From: Opitutales bacterium
GTDB taxonomy: Bacteria > Verrucomicrobiota > Verrucomicrobiia > Opitutales > T3Sed10-336
DNA length: 36,288 nucleotides
Assembly: GCA_022565335.1 (NCBI GenBank)
Contig: JAIUMY010000025.1
Span: 1-36,288, forward strand
Direction: 5' to 3'
Shown here: positions 27,811 to 35,679 of the stretch, piece after piece
How positions within the stretch are numbered: the stretch's first letter is position 1
How the letters are laid out: each line of letters opens with the position of its first letter
Program-made: the position numbers and the translations under genes
The notes under the pieces: model-generated
Told to the model about the DNA's origin: nothing
Seen by the model: only the letters and a program-made list of their open reading frames with translations
Databases searched by the model: none

Positions 27811-29316
27811 TCAGGGCAGGGTGGTACTGCCCGTTCCAGAGGTGTTTATCGGCCCGACAGTATTGAAGAAGGAGTTTTCAATCACCCAATTCAAAGTTCC
27901 GTCATTTTCCTGTAACTCAGTGGATTGAGCAGGTCCTGAGTTGTCATTGAAAACACTGTCCCGAATCAGCAAATTCAGCTCGGCATCGGAGGAAATATTG
28001 GTTTCAAACGACGCAAAGCGAACCGAATTAACATCGTTGATAGAGAAATCCACGCTACGGGCATCGCGTACCCGCACCGTAAAGGACGCCGCCCCGGATC
28101 CCACAAAGTCGACGCCTTCGATCCAGAATTCGCGATTATTCGAATCCGCTAAACCGGTGGTGCTAAAGGTGATGCCCGCCGATGTTCCCGTAACATCAAT
28201 AACGGAGTTTCCACTGGCGGTGGCCCCACCATACAAGAGTTCGAAGGGGTTGTTTCCGATAATCGAAACACTCTCCCCCAAAACAACATTCCCATCATAG
28301 GAACCGCCTCCCGGTCGCATATAAATCGTCTCCCCAACCGCCGCGGCTAAGGTCGCAGTGCTAATTTCCTCAAAGGGATTCTCAAAGGTCCCATCACCAC
28401 CGGCCCCGCCGTCGACATTGTCTACAAACAAAACATTGCTCAGGAATACCTGCGGAGTTCCGTCAGGGTTTTCAATCCAGTCACTTTCACTGGTGATCAC
28501 CCGCGTGCTGCGTCGGACCTGCGCATACATAAGTGCCCGGGATCCATTCCCTCCACGAAGATCCTGCGTTTCTTGCCCCAGTGGAATTTCAATCCGGACA
28601 GAACCAAACCAACGATCCCCGATAAAATCCTTGTCCTCATGGTAAGCCGCCCCAATGCGAAGATAAGAAACCGGCGCATACTCCAAAGCCACTCCAACCC
28701 CACCGACGGATGAACCAAAAGGATTGGAGTAGCGACGATAACTTCCTTCCACATAAAATTGCCCCGGAATTTCCGGAAGGGCAATGGCACGCCCTAGCGA
28801 GACATCCCACCCCTCCAAGGCCGCTTCGAAGCGTTGCTCGGTATTTTGCAAAATTTGATTTCCCGTACCAAAAACATCCGACGCGCGGGTCGCGAAGGCG
28901 TTCTCCCCGCTCTCCGGGAGATAATAGTTCCCCCGCAATTCAAACCATGGATGCAACGCCTCCAAATAAAGCCCGCCCTGGTTGTATTGTTCATCCCGGC
29001 GCGACCAAAGACTGTCGTAAAAAAGGGCCGCCCCCAGAACCATTCCCTCATTGGGAACCACCTGGCGCATCCCCACACCAACGCCCCCATTGGTTATCCC
29101 TTCATCAGCCTGGGAAAACTTGGGGGCCAAGTAAAAAATTCGATTTCCCGAGGAATGAAATGGTAAAAACAAATCGATTTCACCGATAACCGTATCCTTA
29201 CCACCATGGATCGTTCCTCCCAAATACCCATTATTGGAAACGGTCTGAGAAGAAAGAAATGGAGCAGAGGATAGAAGTAGAAAAGACGCCCAAAGTTTGA
29301 TCTTATTACATTTCAT
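27811..29316 (-). CDS. Outer-membrane beta-barrel (inverse-autotransporter-like) with beta-helix tail
   Basis: 501 residues with a signal peptide (1-23, MKCNKIKLWASFLLLSSAPFL). Residues 25-255 alternate hydrophobic and polar strands and include GVGVGMRQVV (77-86), LGAALFYDSLWSRRDEQYNQ (94-113) and GGLYLEALHPWFELRGNYYL (114-133). These resemble the intimin/invasin-type barrel pattern of a Gly-rich strand, FYD and an aromatic strand pair. Residues about 296-501 begin FVDNVDGGAGGDGTFENPF, the usual entry to a right-handed parallel beta-helix, and end with GTGSTTLP. The barrel would sit in the outer membrane with the helix at the surface. It is the first gene of the export operon and may be a second adhesin or an anchor for the giant protein. 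The assignment to the inverse-autotransporter family is by pattern only. No Shine-Dalgarno sequence is visible. Confidence 0.75.
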   Translation of the reverse strand: MKCNKIKLWASFLLLSSAPFLSSQTVSNNGYLGGTIHGGKDTVIGEIDLFLPFHSSGNRIFYLAPKFSQADEGITNGGVGVGMRQVVPNEGMVLGAALFYDSLWSRRDEQYNQGGLYLEALHPWFELRGNYYLPESGENAFATRASDVFGTGNQILQNTEQRFEAALEGWDVSLGRAIALPEIPGQFYVEGSYRRYSNPFGSSVGGVGVALEYAPVSYLRIGAAYHEDKDFIGDRWFGSVRIEIPLGQETQDLRGGNGSRALMYAQVRRSTRVITSESDWIENPDGTPQVFLSNVLFVDNVDGGAGGDGTFENPFEEISTATLAAAVGETIYMRPGGGSYDGNVVLGESVSIIGNNPFELLYGGATASGNSVIDVTGTSAGITFSTTGLADSNNREFWIEGVDFVGSGAASFTVRVRDARSVDFSINDVNSVRFASFETNISSDAELNLLIRDSVFNDNSGPAQSTELQENDGTLNWVIENSFFNTVGPINTSGTGSTTLP

Positions 29317-29344
29317 AAAAAGTTTTAGTAGAATGTTAATAAGC

Positions 29345-29373
29345 TATAAACGCCTAAAGAGGATTTTTGGCAA
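29345..29373 (-). promoter_or_regulatory. Candidate promoter for the export operon
   Basis: On the minus strand TTGCCA (29373-29368) and TTTATA (29350-29345) are separated by 17 nt and lie 29 nt before the ATG at 29316. The 102-nt gap between the transglutaminase gene and this operon is AT-rich and contains no convincing terminator. The -10 is only a partial match, so this is tentative. Confidence 0.35.
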
Positions 29374-29418
29374 GCCTTAAACTTTCTCGAATAGAAAAGC
29401 CTCCCTTTATTAAATTAT

Positions 29419-31650
29419 TTAATTCCTTTTTAACTTCAACAGAAGCTGGTCTAAGCTTTTGGTGGGACTGTCCGGCCATTGTGCTTCGGGCCCGTAGCGG
29501 AAAATCAACAAGGCTTTCTCGATTTCCGCCAGATTATCTCTGCGTTCTGGCCCGGAGACCCTTTGGTGCTGGAGGCGACGGAGACCGCGGCTGGCTTTTT
29601 CCCGAATCGGGTGACGGGCCGCTGCTCCTCCGCGCCAACGCCACCACCAAAATTTCCATCGCCAACGCAGAACCCTGGCCACCCCAATAGCCAACGCCAA
29701 AAACAAGATTAGGCCTAAAAGGGTCGCCCCGCGGCGGAGATCCCAGGGGCCTCGCAACCAATCCATAACCGCTTGCCGAACACCCACCGCCGCCGCTTTT
29801 ATCTCTTCCCCCAAAGCTTCCAACCGTTCCCGTTGACGGGTGAAAAAATCGCTTTGCTCAGCTTCATCGAAACTGACAATGCGGCGATACCAGAGCATTC
29901 GCATCCCGTCCAAAAACGCCCCAAAACCAGTATCCTGAAGAAAGCCCAGACCATTCTCCTCAGCGGATTCTTCCCCGGTCCCGTCCTCCCCCTCCGCCGA
30001 TGGGGTGGGGTCAACCCGGTGCCAATACCCGTCATCGAAGACTTCCACCCACGCATGGGCATCCGAATAACGAACCGTTATATGCCCCTCGAAAGCGTTG
30101 CGCCGCCCCCCGGCGAAGCCAACCGCCACCCGTGCCGGGATTCCCTGCTCCCGCAAAAGCAGGACTAGCGCGGCCGCAAAATACTCACAATGCGCGGGAT
30201 TTCCGGACTCCATCCACCGCACCACAATATCCTTATCCCCACCCGGAACTTGCGATTGCAGACTATACCCGTGCCGCTCCTGTAAATACTCGCTGACCCG
30301 GCGGGCATACCCCAGAGCGGAGAGTTCCTCTTCACCCCGCAGTTGCGCATTCACTTCCTGTAAATATTCACGGGAAGCCTCGTTGACCGGCAATTCCACC
30401 GTCGTTTGGGGGTACGCACCAGCCTCGGCCGTCTCCAAACGCAGGGCCAACTCGGGATCCGGGATCCGTTCGGCAAAAACCCCTTTGCCCCGGAACTGGT
30501 AGATGAAAACGGATCCATTGACAAAGGGTTGGCCAATGATTTGCAGGGCGGGCACATGGCGGAAACTCTGCTCCTCCTGCAAACGCAATTCCCCAAAGGG
30601 CCCACCCAGGGGCAGATAACGGGAAACCCCGGGCTCGAGGAAAAATGTCCAGCGGGCATTGACATTGCCGGGCCCAATATCAGCTCTTTCCCAATCAAAA
30701 TCGACAGAGGTCGCCTGGCGCCCCCGCCAGGACTCCTGCTTTTCGGCAACGCTTCGGGAAAGCCGAAAACGGCCGTTTTCATATTGATCAAAGGCCAGCA
30801 TCCGCCAATAGGGGACCGCAGGTAAGGAAGCGTCTTCGGGAACATCAACCCGCAAGGCAGGGGTATTGTCCTGCAGAATATTGGTAATGTCCTGCAAGCC
30901 CATTTCCTCATCAAAGCCACTTAGGGATTGCATTCCCCGGACCTGCAAAAACTCGAACCGACTGTCCAGGTCAAGCCGCGGGATTGCCACGAAGATCAAG
31001 GCGGAGAGGGCCACCAGAAAGAGAAACCCCAGTCCTCCCACAGCCCATTGGATTCGGGAGGCCAGGAAGTTGGTCCCTTCCCAAAAACTACTCCAGCGAA
31101 ATTCTTGCCAATATTGCGGGACCGCCTGCCGATACTCCATGCTGTCCAGACGATTTACCCCCCGTAAAAAAAACATTGTGGTGGCAGTGAAAAGAAGAGC
31201 CTGCGGAATAAACCATGCCGATACCGAAAACACCCCGCTGATGATAATGAGAAAGAGCCCGACCAAGACCAATTGCCAGTCATCCCGGCGCGAGCGAGGG
31301 GATACCACCCGATAGGTTACCAACAGGATATTCAACCGCACCAAGGCTTCGATAATGCCCCCGCCGAGAAACAGATCCAACCCGAATACCGCGACCACAA
31401 GAATTTGCGCAGCACGCCAAACCTTGGCAGGGATTGCTCCCGACCAACGGGGAAACAGGAAGAATCCGACCATCACCACTAAACCGAAAGCAAACCAGGG
31501 CCCTATGGCCAGAGGAGTGACAAACAACCCGCTGAAGGCTATAAAGCCCAACAAATAGCCAACCACGCCCAACTGCCAATGCAATTGGAGAATCTCAGCT
31601 GGTGGCGAAGACTTGGCCGGCAAGGATGGCTTGAGCTCCCGTTTCTCCAT
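29419..31650 (-). CDS. TgpA-type membrane transglutaminase-like protein
   Basis: 743 residues from the ATG at 31650; a GTG at 31728 in the same frame would add 26 residues inside the DUF58 gene. Several transmembrane helices come first (about 20-215, DUF3488-like), then a large periplasmic part with a transglutaminase core. The catalytic triad is visible as Cys488 (NPAHCEYFAAALVLLLR), His532 (SDAHAWVEVF) and Asp547 (HRVDPTP). A further helix (about 643-662) is followed by a basic, cytoplasmic DUF4129-like C-terminus. Members of this family sit next to MoxR and DUF58 genes in many bacteria and are thought to act on periplasmic or cell-envelope proteins; the substrate is unknown. It overlaps the DUF58 gene by 56 nt, suggesting coupled translation. 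Confidence 0.9.
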   Translation of the reverse strand: MEKRELKPSLPAKSSPPAEILQLHWQLGVVGYLLGFIAFSGLFVTPLAIGPWFAFGLVVMVGFFLFPRWSGAIPAKVWRAAQILVVAVFGLDLFLGGGIIEALVRLNILLVTYRVVSPRSRRDDWQLVLVGLFLIIISGVFSVSAWFIPQALLFTATTMFFLRGVNRLDSMEYRQAVPQYWQEFRWSSFWEGTNFLASRIQWAVGGLGFLFLVALSALIFVAIPRLDLDSRFEFLQVRGMQSLSGFDEEMGLQDITNILQDNTPALRVDVPEDASLPAVPYWRMLAFDQYENGRFRLSRSVAEKQESWRGRQATSVDFDWERADIGPGNVNARWTFFLEPGVSRYLPLGGPFGELRLQEEQSFRHVPALQIIGQPFVNGSVFIYQFRGKGVFAERIPDPELALRLETAEAGAYPQTTVELPVNEASREYLQEVNAQLRGEEELSALGYARRVSEYLQERHGYSLQSQVPGGDKDIVVRWMESGNPAHCEYFAAALVLLLREQGIPARVAVGFAGGRRNAFEGHITVRYSDAHAWVEVFDDGYWHRVDPTPSAEGEDGTGEESAEENGLGFLQDTGFGAFLDGMRMLWYRRIVSFDEAEQSDFFTRQRERLEALGEEIKAAAVGVRQAVMDWLRGPWDLRRGATLLGLILFLALAIGVARVLRWRWKFWWWRWRGGAAARHPIREKASRGLRRLQHQRVSGPERRDNLAEIEKALLIFRYGPEAQWPDSPTKSLDQLLLKLKRN

Positions 31651-32827
31651 AAGGTTCAAATTGCAAGGTGTTTTTACGAATAATCGGTCTCTCTTTCGAA
31701 GGTCGCGGCGTTTCGCGGGCAAGACCACTCAACAGATCCAGAAAATGCCAGACCTCCTCTTCCTTTTTAATCAAAGCAAGGCTTTGTGTTGGTCCAAAAT
31801 ACCCACGAAACTGGCCGGCGGCAAAAAGCTTCTCCGCCAAGCTCCCCGCCAAACGACAAAAGTTCTCGAAGCTCTCCTCCGACCGCCACAGTCGTTTGTT
31901 CGTATCCAAATAAAAATACAAACCTTCCTTTTCATCGCCTGCCATCTTACGGATCATAATGCGACCCGTACGGGCGGTAGCCTTCCAATGCACCAGATGA
32001 AAAGGATCCCCGTATTCGTAGCGGCGGATCTGAATCAAATCGTCCCCCTGGCCAGGATGCCGACTGGTCTCCCCGTGAAGGTGCTTCTGCGACCAGGGGT
32101 GTTGCTGAACCCGGCAAGATATGCGTTTGGGCCATACCGGAAACTCCAATGGTATCGGCCGTCCGATGCTTTTTTTCATAAACCCGAAGGGAAACTTTGA
32201 CTGGGCCCCACTGAGAATCACTTTCATCCGACCTCGCTTTGCGGGGATCACAATTGAACGCTCCCATACCGTTTCGCCCGCAGCCAGAGGAACCTTCAAG
32301 GGAATGACCTCTTGGTGCTTTTGTTCCTTGTCTTGCAAACTGAAGAAAACCTCTTCGGTAGGCAGGTAACGCTTTCGATTATCAACGCGAACCCGAATCG
32401 TTCCCCGCTGACCACAGCGAAAAGGAAGCTCCCCCTCGGCCCGCCAGCGAAGACTACGGAAATTCATCCAGGAAAGAACACCGCTGAGAATGAACAGCGA
32501 GAGCAACAGCGCGAGCACCAGAAAAAGAATATTGCTCCCGGTATTGTAAGCAGCGGCGCAAAGCCCCACCGCGAGAATGATCAACACATACCCGCTGGCC
32601 GTCGGCAAAAACCGCTGACGCTCCTGCGGTATGAAGATTCCCAGAAACAATTTCCATAACCAGCGCGATCCCCGATCCACTGGTTTACTTGCGGGTCCCT
32701 CCCATTCGGAAAAAACCACGCGATCCCCGCCCGAACCTATATCGCCAACCGTCTGTCGTGCTGATTGATTGCTTCCCTGCCAAGAACGAGAAAGCGCTTC
32801 GGGGTGAGCTGGAACGGTCGTCTCCAT
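31595..32827 (-). CDS. DUF58-family membrane protein
   Basis: 410 residues from the ATG at 32827. The frame is open to 32971, but that extension lies inside the MoxR gene, while the chosen ATG has GAGAGG just before it and follows the MoxR stop by 7 nt. Two adjacent transmembrane helices lie at about 79-120 (GYVLIILAVGLCAAAYNTG, then ILFLVLALLLSLF). A beta-rich domain follows, then the DUF58 signature GDDLIQIRRYEYGDPFHLVH (261-280) continuing WKATARTG. DUF58 proteins have a VWA-like fold and work with MoxR ATPases; the exact biochemical role is not known. An HWK pair after the GDP motif is normal for the family. Confidence 0.9.
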   Translation of the reverse strand: METTVPAHPEALSRSWQGSNQSARQTVGDIGSGGDRVVFSEWEGPASKPVDRGSRWLWKLFLGIFIPQERQRFLPTASGYVLIILAVGLCAAAYNTGSNILFLVLALLLSLFILSGVLSWMNFRSLRWRAEGELPFRCGQRGTIRVRVDNRKRYLPTEEVFFSLQDKEQKHQEVIPLKVPLAAGETVWERSIVIPAKRGRMKVILSGAQSKFPFGFMKKSIGRPIPLEFPVWPKRISCRVQQHPWSQKHLHGETSRHPGQGDDLIQIRRYEYGDPFHLVHWKATARTGRIMIRKMAGDEKEGLYFYLDTNKRLWRSEESFENFCRLAGSLAEKLFAAGQFRGYFGPTQSLALIKKEEEVWHFLDLLSGLARETPRPSKERPIIRKNTLQFEPYGETGAQAILAGQVFATS

Positions 32828-32834
32828 GGGCCTC

Positions 32835-33806
32835 TCAGGTGGGATCGGAGATTTTTTCAAGAATTTCCTCCAGCACCGTGCCGATAATGCGCTTCTCCTC
32901 AAAGGGGTCCCCCGTCTGCTGGCGAAGATGAAGACGGTGCTGTAGAACCGGCAAAAACCCTTCCCGAACATCTTCCGGGATCACAAAATCCCGCCCCGCT
33001 AACATCGCCCGCGCCTGGGCCACCGCTTTCAACGCGAGCGTACCCCTGGGGCTGATACCGGACTTGAACAGGTTCTCCGTCCGCGTCGCATTAGCCAGAC
33101 GAACCAAGTAATGAAGAATACTTTCCTCTACGAAAACCTGCGCGCAATGATTTTGCATTTCTTTGATCACCGAAACCTCAACTACCGGATCAAGGTTCAT
33201 TTCATCGTAGTTCGCCTTCGGCAGTTGCAAGACCTTCACCTCATCCTCCGCCGAAGGATAGCCCATACTCACGCGCATCAGAAAACGGTCCATCTGGCTC
33301 TCCGGCAAAGGGAAAGTGCCTTCGTAATCCACGGGGTTTTGCGTGGCGAAAACCAAAAAAGGTGAGCCCACCGAATAGGTTTCCCCATCTGCGGTGACTT
33401 TAGCCCGGTCCATTACCTCGAGCAAACTGGACTGGGTTTTGGGGGTCGTTCGATTGATCTCATCGGCTAGGACAATATTCGCAAAGATCGGCCCCTTCCG
33501 GAAATGAAAACTGCGGGTCTTATCGTCATACACCGACACCCCGGTCACATCGGTCGGCAAAAGATCGCTGGTAAATTGAATGCGGGAGAAACTCCCGTTG
33601 ATGGATTTGGCCAAACAATAAGCCAAAGTCGTTTTCCCCACCCCGGGCAAATCTTCGATTAACAGGTGCCCCCCCGCCAACAAACAGACCAAAGCCTGAT
33701 CAATCACCTTTCCCTTTCCCTTTAGCCGGAGGGACATATTTCCCCGGAGAGCCTCCAGAGTTTGGGTGTAATCTACTTTCACGGGCGGGGCAACGGTATC
33801 ATTCAT
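32835..33806 (-). CDS. MoxR-family AAA+ ATPase
   Basis: 323 residues from the ATG at 33806; a TTG directly before it adds one residue and is unlikely. Walker A LPGVGKTT (53-60), Walker B IVLADEINR (111-119), sensor-1 ATQNP (154-158) and the PLPESQMDRF arginine-containing segment (167-176) are all present, followed by the helical lid with SGISPRGTLAL. MoxR proteins are chaperone-like ATPases that remodel or insert metal cofactors into partner proteins, often VWA or DUF58 proteins. It is the first gene of a three-gene operon with DUF58 and transglutaminase genes, and is divergent from the ferredoxin gene. Confidence 0.95.
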   Translation of the reverse strand: MNDTVAPPVKVDYTQTLEALRGNMSLRLKGKGKVIDQALVCLLAGGHLLIEDLPGVGKTTLAYCLAKSINGSFSRIQFTSDLLPTDVTGVSVYDDKTRSFHFRKGPIFANIVLADEINRTTPKTQSSLLEVMDRAKVTADGETYSVGSPFLVFATQNPVDYEGTFPLPESQMDRFLMRVSMGYPSAEDEVKVLQLPKANYDEMNLDPVVEVSVIKEMQNHCAQVFVEESILHYLVRLANATRTENLFKSGISPRGTLALKAVAQARAMLAGRDFVIPEDVREGFLPVLQHRLHLRQQTGDPFEEKRIIGTVLEEILEKISDPT

Positions 33807-33936
33807 CAATCCAAGTTACGGAAAAACCTTTAAAAAGACAATCAAAGCTCCTTGTTTTTCTTGCGACAAACAAAACTTGAAAAAAATTCAAGGCAAGGGT
33901 TGCGAATTTCATTTCTTTTTTTAACTATTGGTCACT
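33807..33936. promoter_or_regulatory. Divergent intergenic region with a small inverted repeat
   Basis: This 130-nt AT-rich gap must hold promoters for both the MoxR operon (minus) and the ferredoxin gene (plus). I cannot name either promoter with confidence. CTTGAA (33876-33881) and TTCAAG (33887-33892) form a perfect 6-nt inverted repeat around five A residues, midway between the two genes, and could be an operator. Confidence 0.35.
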
Positions 33937-34242
33937 ATGGCTTATGTTGTCACTGATCTCTGTAACGATTGTAAATTCACCAGCTGCGTCGCAGTTTGCC
34001 CGGTAGAGGCCTTCCACGAAGGCCCGGACCGTTTGTTTATCAATCCGGAAACTTGCATCGATTGTAATGCTTGCGTCCCCGAATGCCCTGTCGATGCGAT
34101 CTTCCCCGATTACGATGTGCCCGAGAAGTATGAGCACAATATCGAGGAAAATGCCTCCGAGGCCGAGAAATACGAAGTAATCGTCGAAGTCAAGGAGCCC
34201 CTCAAAGGCCCGAAATGCGTCGATCCCAACGCCGACCAGTAA
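33937..34242 (+). CDS. fdxA: FdxA-type 7Fe/8Fe bacterial ferredoxin
   Basis: 101 residues from the ATG at 33937 (MAYVVTD); a TTG 9 nt upstream is also in frame but unlikely. The eight cysteines at 9, 12, 17, 21, 40, 43, 46 and 50 match, shifted by one, those of Azotobacter-type ferredoxin I. That points to one [3Fe-4S] cluster (Cys9, 17, 50) and one [4Fe-4S] cluster (Cys21, 40, 43, 46), although the extra Cys12 could allow two 4Fe clusters. The ninth cysteine of ferredoxin I is alanine here (CPVEAF instead of CPVDCF). The C-terminal 45 residues are acidic. It is a small soluble electron carrier in the cytoplasm, convergent with a cysteine desulfurase gene. No clear Shine-Dalgarno sequence. 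Confidence 0.92.
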   Translation: MAYVVTDLCNDCKFTSCVAVCPVEAFHEGPDRLFINPETCIDCNACVPECPVDAIFPDYDVPEKYEHNIEENASEAEKYEVIVEVKEPLKGPKCVDPNADQ

Positions 34243-34270
34243 TTTTCCAGGCAGATCCGCTTCTCCCCCA

Positions 34271-34299
34271 AAGCCCCGCTCAAGCGGGGCTTATTTTTT
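34271..34299 (+). terminator. Rho-independent terminator of the ferredoxin gene
   Basis: A GC-rich perfect hairpin (AAGCCCCGCT, CA, AGCGGGGCTT; 34271-34292) is followed by A and six T (34294-34299), 28 nt after the ferredoxin stop. Its right arm encodes the last codons (Ser-Pro-Ala) of the convergent desulfurase, and the TGA stop of that gene (34280-34282) lies in the apex. There is no T tract in the minus direction, so it should stop only plus-strand transcription. Confidence 0.85.
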
Positions 34300-35434
34300 G
34301 CCACGCTCCCGCTACTGCCTTGGCGGCAAATTCCCATTCCGCCTTTCCATACTGGGGCAAGCCGCTGAACCGTACCGAGCGGCGGGCCTCCATGGCCTCA
34401 TACCCCATCGCCGCCAAAACATGACTGGGCCCCTCCTTCGCGGTAGCACAGGCCGCCCCGGTTGAAGCCATGACCCCTTGGCGGTCCAGTAAGCGCACCC
34501 AGCGCAACTGATCCCCCTGGGGAAAAATCACAAAACTGGTATTAGTGAGCCGGGGAACCCCCTCTCCAAGAATCTGTACCCCCGGAATGGTTTGCCGTAA
34601 AACCTCTTCAAAGAGAGCCCTCCCCTCCCCGGACTCCGGTGCCCAGGTTTCCCACTTTTCCCGGACCTCGGTCAGAGCCTCGGCCATTGCCGCCGCCAAA
34701 GCCGGCGCCTCGGTGCCGGAACGCACCCCCCCCTCCTGCTCCCCGCCCCGTTGGCCATGAAAAGAATTTTCCCTCGTTGGCACACGCAAAACCCCACACC
34801 CTTTAGGTCCCCCGAATTTATGCGCCGACAAAGTGTAAAAAGGGCATTGGGGCAGCCCTTCAAGGGAAGCCTTACCCGGCAATTGCACCGCATCGCAATG
34901 ATAACCAACTCCTGCCTCGGCACAGAGTCGGGCGGCCTCTTGCCATGGCTGCAAAATGCCAGTCTCATTGTTCGCCGCCATCAAAGTCGCAAATCCAGGC
35001 TTTTCCCCGGCCAATAACCTTTCCCATTCCCGTAGATCCACTCTTCCATCACGTTGCACCGGACAAACGAAAATCTCTGCCTCCGGCCAATAAGCCAGAG
35101 CCGACTCCCGAACCGCCGGATGTTCGGCCCCTCCCACCAACAAACCAGGACGATGCACTCCGCGGGCAGACTGTTCGGCCGCCCACCGCAAGACCATATT
35201 ATTGGCCTCGGTCGCCCCTGAGGTAAAAACCAGGCGAGCTTCTTCCCCCTCTCCCAAGATACCAGCCAATGTCTCCCTCGCTTCCCGCAGAACCCTTCGT
35301 GCCCTACCTCCCTCACGAAAGGGACTGGAGGGATTATACCAACACTCGGTCTCCACCCGGTTCCACGCCGCCAAAGCGCGCTGGTGCATTGGCGTCGTGG
35401 CGTTGGCATCAAAATAGATCTTTTCAGTCACCAT
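34280..35434 (-). CDS. Cysteine desulfurase, NifS/IscS-like class V aminotransferase fold
   Basis: 384 residues from the ATG at 35434; an in-frame TTG at 35449 would add five residues. The protein begins KIYFDANATTP as expected. PLP-binding residues are visible: SGATEANN (72-79), His105 (GGAEHPAVRES), NNETG (155-159), Asp181 (YHCDAVQ) and the Schiff-base Lys206 in LSAHKFGGPKG. The active-site cysteine is Cys329 in STGAACATAKEGPSHVL, close to the SxGSACxS pattern of this group. It removes sulfur from cysteine to give alanine and a persulfide for Fe-S cluster assembly or tRNA thiolation. No iscU, iscR or thiI-like gene is next to it, so the specific pathway is open. The neighbouring ferredoxin would be a natural client. 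Confidence 0.93.
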   Translation of the reverse strand: MVTEKIYFDANATTPMHQRALAAWNRVETECWYNPSSPFREGGRARRVLREARETLAGILGEGEEARLVFTSGATEANNMVLRWAAEQSARGVHRPGLLVGGAEHPAVRESALAYWPEAEIFVCPVQRDGRVDLREWERLLAGEKPGFATLMAANNETGILQPWQEAARLCAEAGVGYHCDAVQLPGKASLEGLPQCPFYTLSAHKFGGPKGCGVLRVPTRENSFHGQRGGEQEGGVRSGTEAPALAAAMAEALTEVREKWETWAPESGEGRALFEEVLRQTIPGVQILGEGVPRLTNTSFVIFPQGDQLRWVRLLDRQGVMASTGAACATAKEGPSHVLAAMGYEAMEARRSVRFSGLPQYGKAEWEFAAKAVAGAWQKISPA

Positions 35435-35679
35435 GAGTTTGTTAATCAAAGTATTTTACCCCTACCACGGCAAAATCCAACCCGAAAGCCAACTTCGCCC
35501 CGCGGGATTTCATCCAGCCGGATTGGCGATTAACTCATTTTTTCGCATTAGAGAAAGTTTCACCCAAAAATTTTTCGTAATTCCGTTTTCGATTCTTCGA
35601 AATCTCATTGACTTTAATTCCCAAACGTTTTCATATTCAGGAAGAATCAGGTGCCGTAAAAAGCATTTAAAACCTCACC
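35435..35679. other. 245-nt intergenic region between divergent genes
   Basis: There is no coding frame I would support here. The region separates the cysteine desulfurase (minus) from a small protein gene (plus). Its middle is AT-rich and holds one candidate plus-strand promoter; I could not identify the desulfurase promoter. Confidence 0.5.
35608..35637 (+). promoter_or_regulatory. Candidate promoter for the small basic protein gene
   Basis: TTGACT (35608-35613) and CATATT (35632-35637) are separated by 18 nt in an AT-rich stretch about 43 nt before the ATG at 35680. The -35 is a near-perfect sigma-70 type match; the -10 matches 4 of 6 positions. Confidence 0.4.

Noticed and set aside
1-29316. 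Classical type I secretion system
   Set aside because: The TolC-like and HlyD-like genes fit, but there is no ABC transporter ATPase (no ABC signature or C39 peptidase domain) in the window, and the nucleotide-driven component present is SecA-like.
29317-29418. Terminator between the transglutaminase and the barrel gene
   Set aside because: Only a weak, bulged stem (CTTTTCT/AGAAAG) without a proper T tract is present.
32828-32971. Extended start for the DUF58 gene inside the MoxR gene
   Set aside because: It would overlap MoxR coding sequence by more than 130 nt; the ATG at 32827 has a purine-rich ribosome-binding site and a normal 7-nt gap.
33893-33936. Sigma-70 promoter for the ferredoxin gene
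   Set aside because: TTGCGA with AACTAT at 17 nt matches the -10 at only 3 of 6 positions, too weak to list.
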